A DNA stretch of 43,440 bases. Origin: a virus. The position numbers and the translations under genes are program-made. The number at the start of each line of letters is the position of its first letter. Positions within the stretch are counted from its first letter, which is position 1. Positions 40,427 through 43,440 of this stretch are shown here, one piece after another. The notes under the pieces are model-generated. The model ran no database searches, was not told where the DNA came from, and saw only the letters and a list, made by a program, of their open reading frames with translations. Where the stretch lies: positions 1 through 43,440 of IMG/VR virus record IMGVR_UViG_3300034980_000108; one strand, given 5' to 3'.

Positions 40427-40810
40427 CTAGCGGTTCCTGCCGTGCATCCTTTCCATGAATGGGCGTACGAACTCGCGGTATCCGAAGGCCGATGCAATCG
40501 CCAGCGCAACGCCAGCAATGTACCACTCAGGGACGAGTTCAAGGCTCTCAAAGCCCACGATGATGTGAGGCTGGAGAGAGGGGAAGAAGATCGCAACAAG
40601 GGGGGCTGCGAGTACGATATGCCACAGCTCGTCTTTGAGGCTGTGCTTGGAGTTCTGGGCTTGGATGATATCCCAATCGATGTCGGCGGTTGCCCGCGCA
40701 GTCTCGATAGCGATGTCGGCTGTCAGGCGAGCATGTTGGCGCTCACGTTGACCTTGGAACCAATCACCGGCCATGCCGAGGACTGATCCCAGAATGTTAC
40801 CCCAGCCCAT
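40427..40810 (-). CDS. Holin-like membrane protein
   Basis: 127 residues: a helical N-terminus (LTADIAIETARATADIDWDIIQAQNS), SLKDELWHIVLAAPLVAIFFPSL (first membrane segment), LVPEWYIAGVALAIASAFG (second), then basic residues. The (S)KDE...W, PEWY and SAFG pattern matches small holin-like proteins of alphaproteobacterial phages (3TM/GTA holin type). Between scaffold and capsid, not the T7 holin position. Confidence 0.75.
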   Translation of the reverse strand: MGWGNILGSVLGMAGDWFQGQRERQHARLTADIAIETARATADIDWDIIQAQNSKHSLKDELWHIVLAAPLVAIFFPSLQPHIIVGFESLELVPEWYIAGVALAIASAFGYREFVRPFMERMHGRNR

Positions 40811-41643
40811 TACAGGTTGGTGACGGCGAGACGCGCTTGGACACTGGCAACGTAGGCAGGGTCCGAACGATACGCGGGGTCACGCATGGCTGCTGAGACT
40901 TCCGACTGGCTGCCGAATGGTTGGACAGCAGGGTCGGACACGTCAGTGGTAGTGTTGAGCAGGTTGGGCTCGTTGCCGACCATCTGAGACTTGACGCCTT
41001 GGATGAGCATGGTGGCGGCGGTGAAGTCACCCTCGCCTACAGCAACTTCCGTGGCTGTGTTGAAGGCAGACTGCTGCTCTTCGGAGAGGTTTGCACCGCC
41101 CCACTTCAGCAGTGCGTTGAACTCCTCTTCACCACCAGCTGCCTTGTGCAACTCTTGGGTCCGAAGGGTCTGAGTGGCTTGGATGCCCTCCGCGAAAGCG
41201 TCGACGTATTCCTTGGAGATGCCTACGGCTGCGAGGGCGGTGTAGTTGTCCTCAGTCAGCTCGCCGGTCTCAAGGTACTGGGTCGACAGTTCTTGCACGT
41301 TCAGAGCAGGTGCCTCTTCGGCAGCAGGCTCCTCTTCACCTTCAACAGGATCGCCCTCAGCTTCAGGTTCCGGCTCACCCATCTTCAAGGGATCGGCAGG
41401 CTTCTCTTCGGCAGCAGGCGCGTCTTCCTTCGGTTTCCCGATGCCGCTCTCAAGCTCTTTGTAAGCCTTCAAGAGGTCATCTTGTGTCTTGAACTTGCCA
41501 CCAATCAACTCAGGATCGGCCTCAGGTTCTGCAGGCGCACGCTGAAGGTCGACCATGCCGCCTTCATAGTTGCTTTCGACGACAACGCCGGGTGTGTCAG
41601 ATAGGCTGTCCAGTGTTGGACCTACGGAAATAGCGTCACTCAT
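40810..41643 (-). CDS. Scaffolding protein (T7 gp9-like)
   Basis: 277 residues. Acidic N-terminal half (Glu/Ala/Pro-rich, EPEAEGDPVEGEEEP) and helical C-terminus, between portal and capsid. Overlaps the portal stop by 4 nt and is adjacent to the holin-like gene. Confidence 0.85.
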   Translation of the reverse strand: MSDAISVGPTLDSLSDTPGVVVESNYEGGMVDLQRAPAEPEADPELIGGKFKTQDDLLKAYKELESGIGKPKEDAPAAEEKPADPLKMGEPEPEAEGDPVEGEEEPAAEEAPALNVQELSTQYLETGELTEDNYTALAAVGISKEYVDAFAEGIQATQTLRTQELHKAAGGEEEFNALLKWGGANLSEEQQSAFNTATEVAVGEGDFTAATMLIQGVKSQMVGNEPNLLNTTTDVSDPAVQPFGSQSEVSAAMRDPAYRSDPAYVASVQARLAVTNL

Positions 41644-43211
41644 TGAGGCGCTCCCTGTGCTTGAGCGGCCATGCCTTGGATCGCAGGTCCTGTCCCTTTC
41701 GAGATCATTTCCTGCTGCATGGCGGCTTGTTGTTGTTGTTCAGCTTCGGCTTGAAGCTCTTCGGTGGTCTTGATGAGACCTGTGACATCCACACCGTGGC
41801 CATTGGCCAATCGCTGGATGAGTTCGTCGTCTTTGATACGTTGGACAATCGCTGGCAGCGCACCGGCAGCGTTCACAAGGTCACCGATGAAGCCACGTAG
41901 GCGGCTCAAGTCCTGACCGCGACCGAGGGCATCGATGCCTGTCACGATCATAGGCTCGACGGAGCCTGTTGGTAGGACTGGGAGTTCACCCTTGCGTTCC
42001 ATCACGCCCATCCATCGACGAGCGATAGGGAGCTGGAGTTCCTGCGAGAGGACGGAGTAGTAGCCGCCCAGTGTGTCTTCGATCTCCTGCGTCATCGTCT
42101 GGATTTCGTGAGCCGTGACGCGCTCGCCTTGCCGCGTGGCGGAGGCATGCATCAGGAACGAACTCTTGAGGCGCTCGACGGTGGAGACCAGTACGCGTTC
42201 TGCAACACTGAAGTCGCTGGCCTTGTTGGCCTGCAGTGCCACGACATCCTCAGGTCGGCCAGAGACGGTGTCGCCATTGGCAGCGTTCATGAGGTCGTCT
42301 TCGTCGGTAAGCCCATTTGGGTTCACCATCCAGAGACACTTGGCAGAGATCAAGCCGCCTTCGACGATTGCCTTCATGAGGTCGTTGGCAGACTGGAGGT
42401 CTCCGAAGAGTTCCTCCACGTATGAGCGACCGTAGTCCTCACCGTCCACAACGATCATCCGAAGGGCAACCCACGGAAGCGTGTTGGTCTTGTAGATGCC
42501 CCGAGTGCCGGGGATTTCCATACCGAAGGCCTCTTGATAGGAGGTCCAGTTGTCGCCGCGAGAGCGTTCAATCACCGTGTAAATGGTGACCTCAGCGTCT
42601 GGGTTGTCTTTCAACTTCCCAGCCTTGAGAGCATCCGCAATCATCTTGGCGGGGAGTGTCATCTTGTCGACGACTTCCTTCACCACGATCTTCATGAGGT
42701 TGCCGGAAGCGTCTCTGCGGACGACATAGCGGTGCAGGGCGAAAGCACGAGGGGTCTCGCCGATGTATAGGAGGACGTTCCCGGCCACGAGCAGATGCTT
42801 GAGGATCGAGAACAGAACAGTGCGGAGCGGCGTGCGCTCGATACTGCGAACGACTTCCTGTTCGATGGATTGCAGTGCAGCATCAATCTCAGCTGCGAAT
42901 GCGTCGGCCTCAGGGCCTTCCATCTGGAGGAGTTCTTGGCGTTCTTTGCGGCCCATAGTCAACTTGAAGAAAGGACTGTTGGGCGGGAGGAGTGTGAGCA
43001 GCATCTTGGCTGCCAGTGTGTTCACTCCTGTGGAGCCTACGGACTGCCACGGTTGCTCGACTTGAACATCCACATTGCGCTGGCTCTGTTCGCTGTCGAA
43101 CGGCACCAGTGTTGGGATGGTCAGCTTCGCACATTCATGGGCCCGTGTAAGGAACTGCTGGCGAACCGAAGTCCACGCTGAGTATTGTTCCTGTGCGGAT
43201 TTCTCTGACAT
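41640..43211 (-). CDS. Portal / head-tail connector (T7 gp8-like)
   Basis: 523 residues, T7 gp8 is 536. SVGSTGVNTLAAKMLLTLLPPNSPFF, GNVLLYIGE, RGIYKTNTLPWVALRM and RVTAHEIQTMTQEIEDTLGGYYSVLSQELQ are family signatures; Gln-rich C-terminus. Confidence 0.95.
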   Translation of the reverse strand: MSEKSAQEQYSAWTSVRQQFLTRAHECAKLTIPTLVPFDSEQSQRNVDVQVEQPWQSVGSTGVNTLAAKMLLTLLPPNSPFFKLTMGRKERQELLQMEGPEADAFAAEIDAALQSIEQEVVRSIERTPLRTVLFSILKHLLVAGNVLLYIGETPRAFALHRYVVRRDASGNLMKIVVKEVVDKMTLPAKMIADALKAGKLKDNPDAEVTIYTVIERSRGDNWTSYQEAFGMEIPGTRGIYKTNTLPWVALRMIVVDGEDYGRSYVEELFGDLQSANDLMKAIVEGGLISAKCLWMVNPNGLTDEDDLMNAANGDTVSGRPEDVVALQANKASDFSVAERVLVSTVERLKSSFLMHASATRQGERVTAHEIQTMTQEIEDTLGGYYSVLSQELQLPIARRWMGVMERKGELPVLPTGSVEPMIVTGIDALGRGQDLSRLRGFIGDLVNAAGALPAIVQRIKDDELIQRLANGHGVDVTGLIKTTEELQAEAEQQQQAAMQQEMISKGTGPAIQGMAAQAQGAPQ

Positions 43212-43214
43212 GGA

Positions 43215-43430
43215 CTAGCCCATCTTCGGGATGTTTGCACCGGAGCGGCCTGACATCTTCACGTCAGTGCGGAGGGTGCGCCGGGATCGGGCAGTGTCAT
43301 TGCCGTACTTGCCATCCTTGGAGGTCCGGCGCTCGTTGAGCTTCAGGTTCTCGGCGGTAGGCAGAGGGGCTGCAGGAGCAGCGGCAGGCGTCTTAGGGGC
43401 TATGGGCTTTGGGGCCTTGGGCATGCACAT
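43215..43430 (-). CDS. Small virion protein (T7 gp6.7/gp7.3-like), start near the right edge
   Basis: 71 residues from ATG 43430: MCMPKAPKPIAPKTPAAAPAAP, then RRTSKDGKYGNDTARSRRTLRT. T7 gp6.7 also starts Met-Cys with a Lys/Pro-rich stretch and has a Lys/Arg/Ser-rich tail; both lie just upstream of the portal. The frame is open to base 43440 and, if the molecule is circular, continues into the ORF at 1-125. Confidence 0.7.
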   Translation of the reverse strand: MCMPKAPKPIAPKTPAAAPAAPLPTAENLKLNERRTSKDGKYGNDTARSRRTLRTDVKMSGRSGANIPKMG

Positions 43431-43440
43431 GCACGCTCTC

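Noticed and set aside
40388-40786. 132-codon plus-strand ORF after the inverted leader copy
   Set aside because: Antisense to the holin-like gene, poor composition, no family motif. The leader copy is recorded without a gene.
1-43440. CRISPR array or insertion sequence
   Set aside because: No regularly spaced repeats with unique spacers, no transposase or terminal inverted repeats seen. Repeats found are short tandem arrays and the leader cassettes.

Overview
The window is essentially a whole genome of a T7-like podovirus (Autographiviridae type), with almost every gene on the minus strand. The basis is the gene set in T7 order: single-subunit RNA polymerase, SSB (gp2.5), endonuclease I (gp3), amidase (gp3.5), primase-helicase (gp4), family A DNA polymerase (gp5), 5'-3' exonuclease (gp6), portal, scaffold, capsid, tail tube A and B, internal virion proteins, a T7-type tail fibre, small and large terminase. 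The host cannot be read directly. High G+C and homologues I associate with roseobacter-type marine phages (ThyX-like protein, holin-like protein, integrase next to the RNA polymerase) suggest an alphaproteobacterium. That is inference.

The sequence appears to be a circular molecule cut at an arbitrary point. Reading the minus strand from the right edge: portal and scaffold (43.2-40.8 kb), holin-like protein, two tRNA loci, capsid followed by a strong terminator, tail and internal virion genes (38.9-29.3 kb), a 1498-residue mosaic fibre, a lysis/packaging cluster with a Tad2-like protein, and terminase ending at 21.6 kb. A 1.4 kb non-coding region (20.2-21.6 kb) with short direct-repeat arrays and a phage promoter looks like the physical-terminus region. 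Then come about 16 small early genes in an operon of ATGA overlaps, a winged-helix regulator and a tyrosine integrase beside a tRNA-Leu (13.7-15.4 kb), the RNA polymerase, and the replication genes down to the left edge. Position 1 joins position 43440 in an open reading frame without a stop, supporting circularity.

Phage RNA polymerase promoters were recognised as a repeated motif (AGCTCAGTTATCGGA, minus strand) at three T7-like places: after the RNA polymerase gene, before the structural block, and just after the large terminase.

Most notable are a group I intron carrying an HNH endonuclease that splits the codon for the T7 Tyr526 equivalent in DNA polymerase; a repeated 5' leader cassette in front of early genes, with one inverted copy in the structural region; an integrase/regulator/tRNA/repeat module implying a temperate T7-like life style; a divergent ThyX-like protein lacking canonical active-site residues beside a dNMP kinase; a DUF2829/Tad2-like anti-defence candidate between the two terminase genes; and a fibre that joins a T7 N-terminus to a lambda-J-like C-terminal segment. 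All functions are read from sequence motifs by eye; no searches were run.
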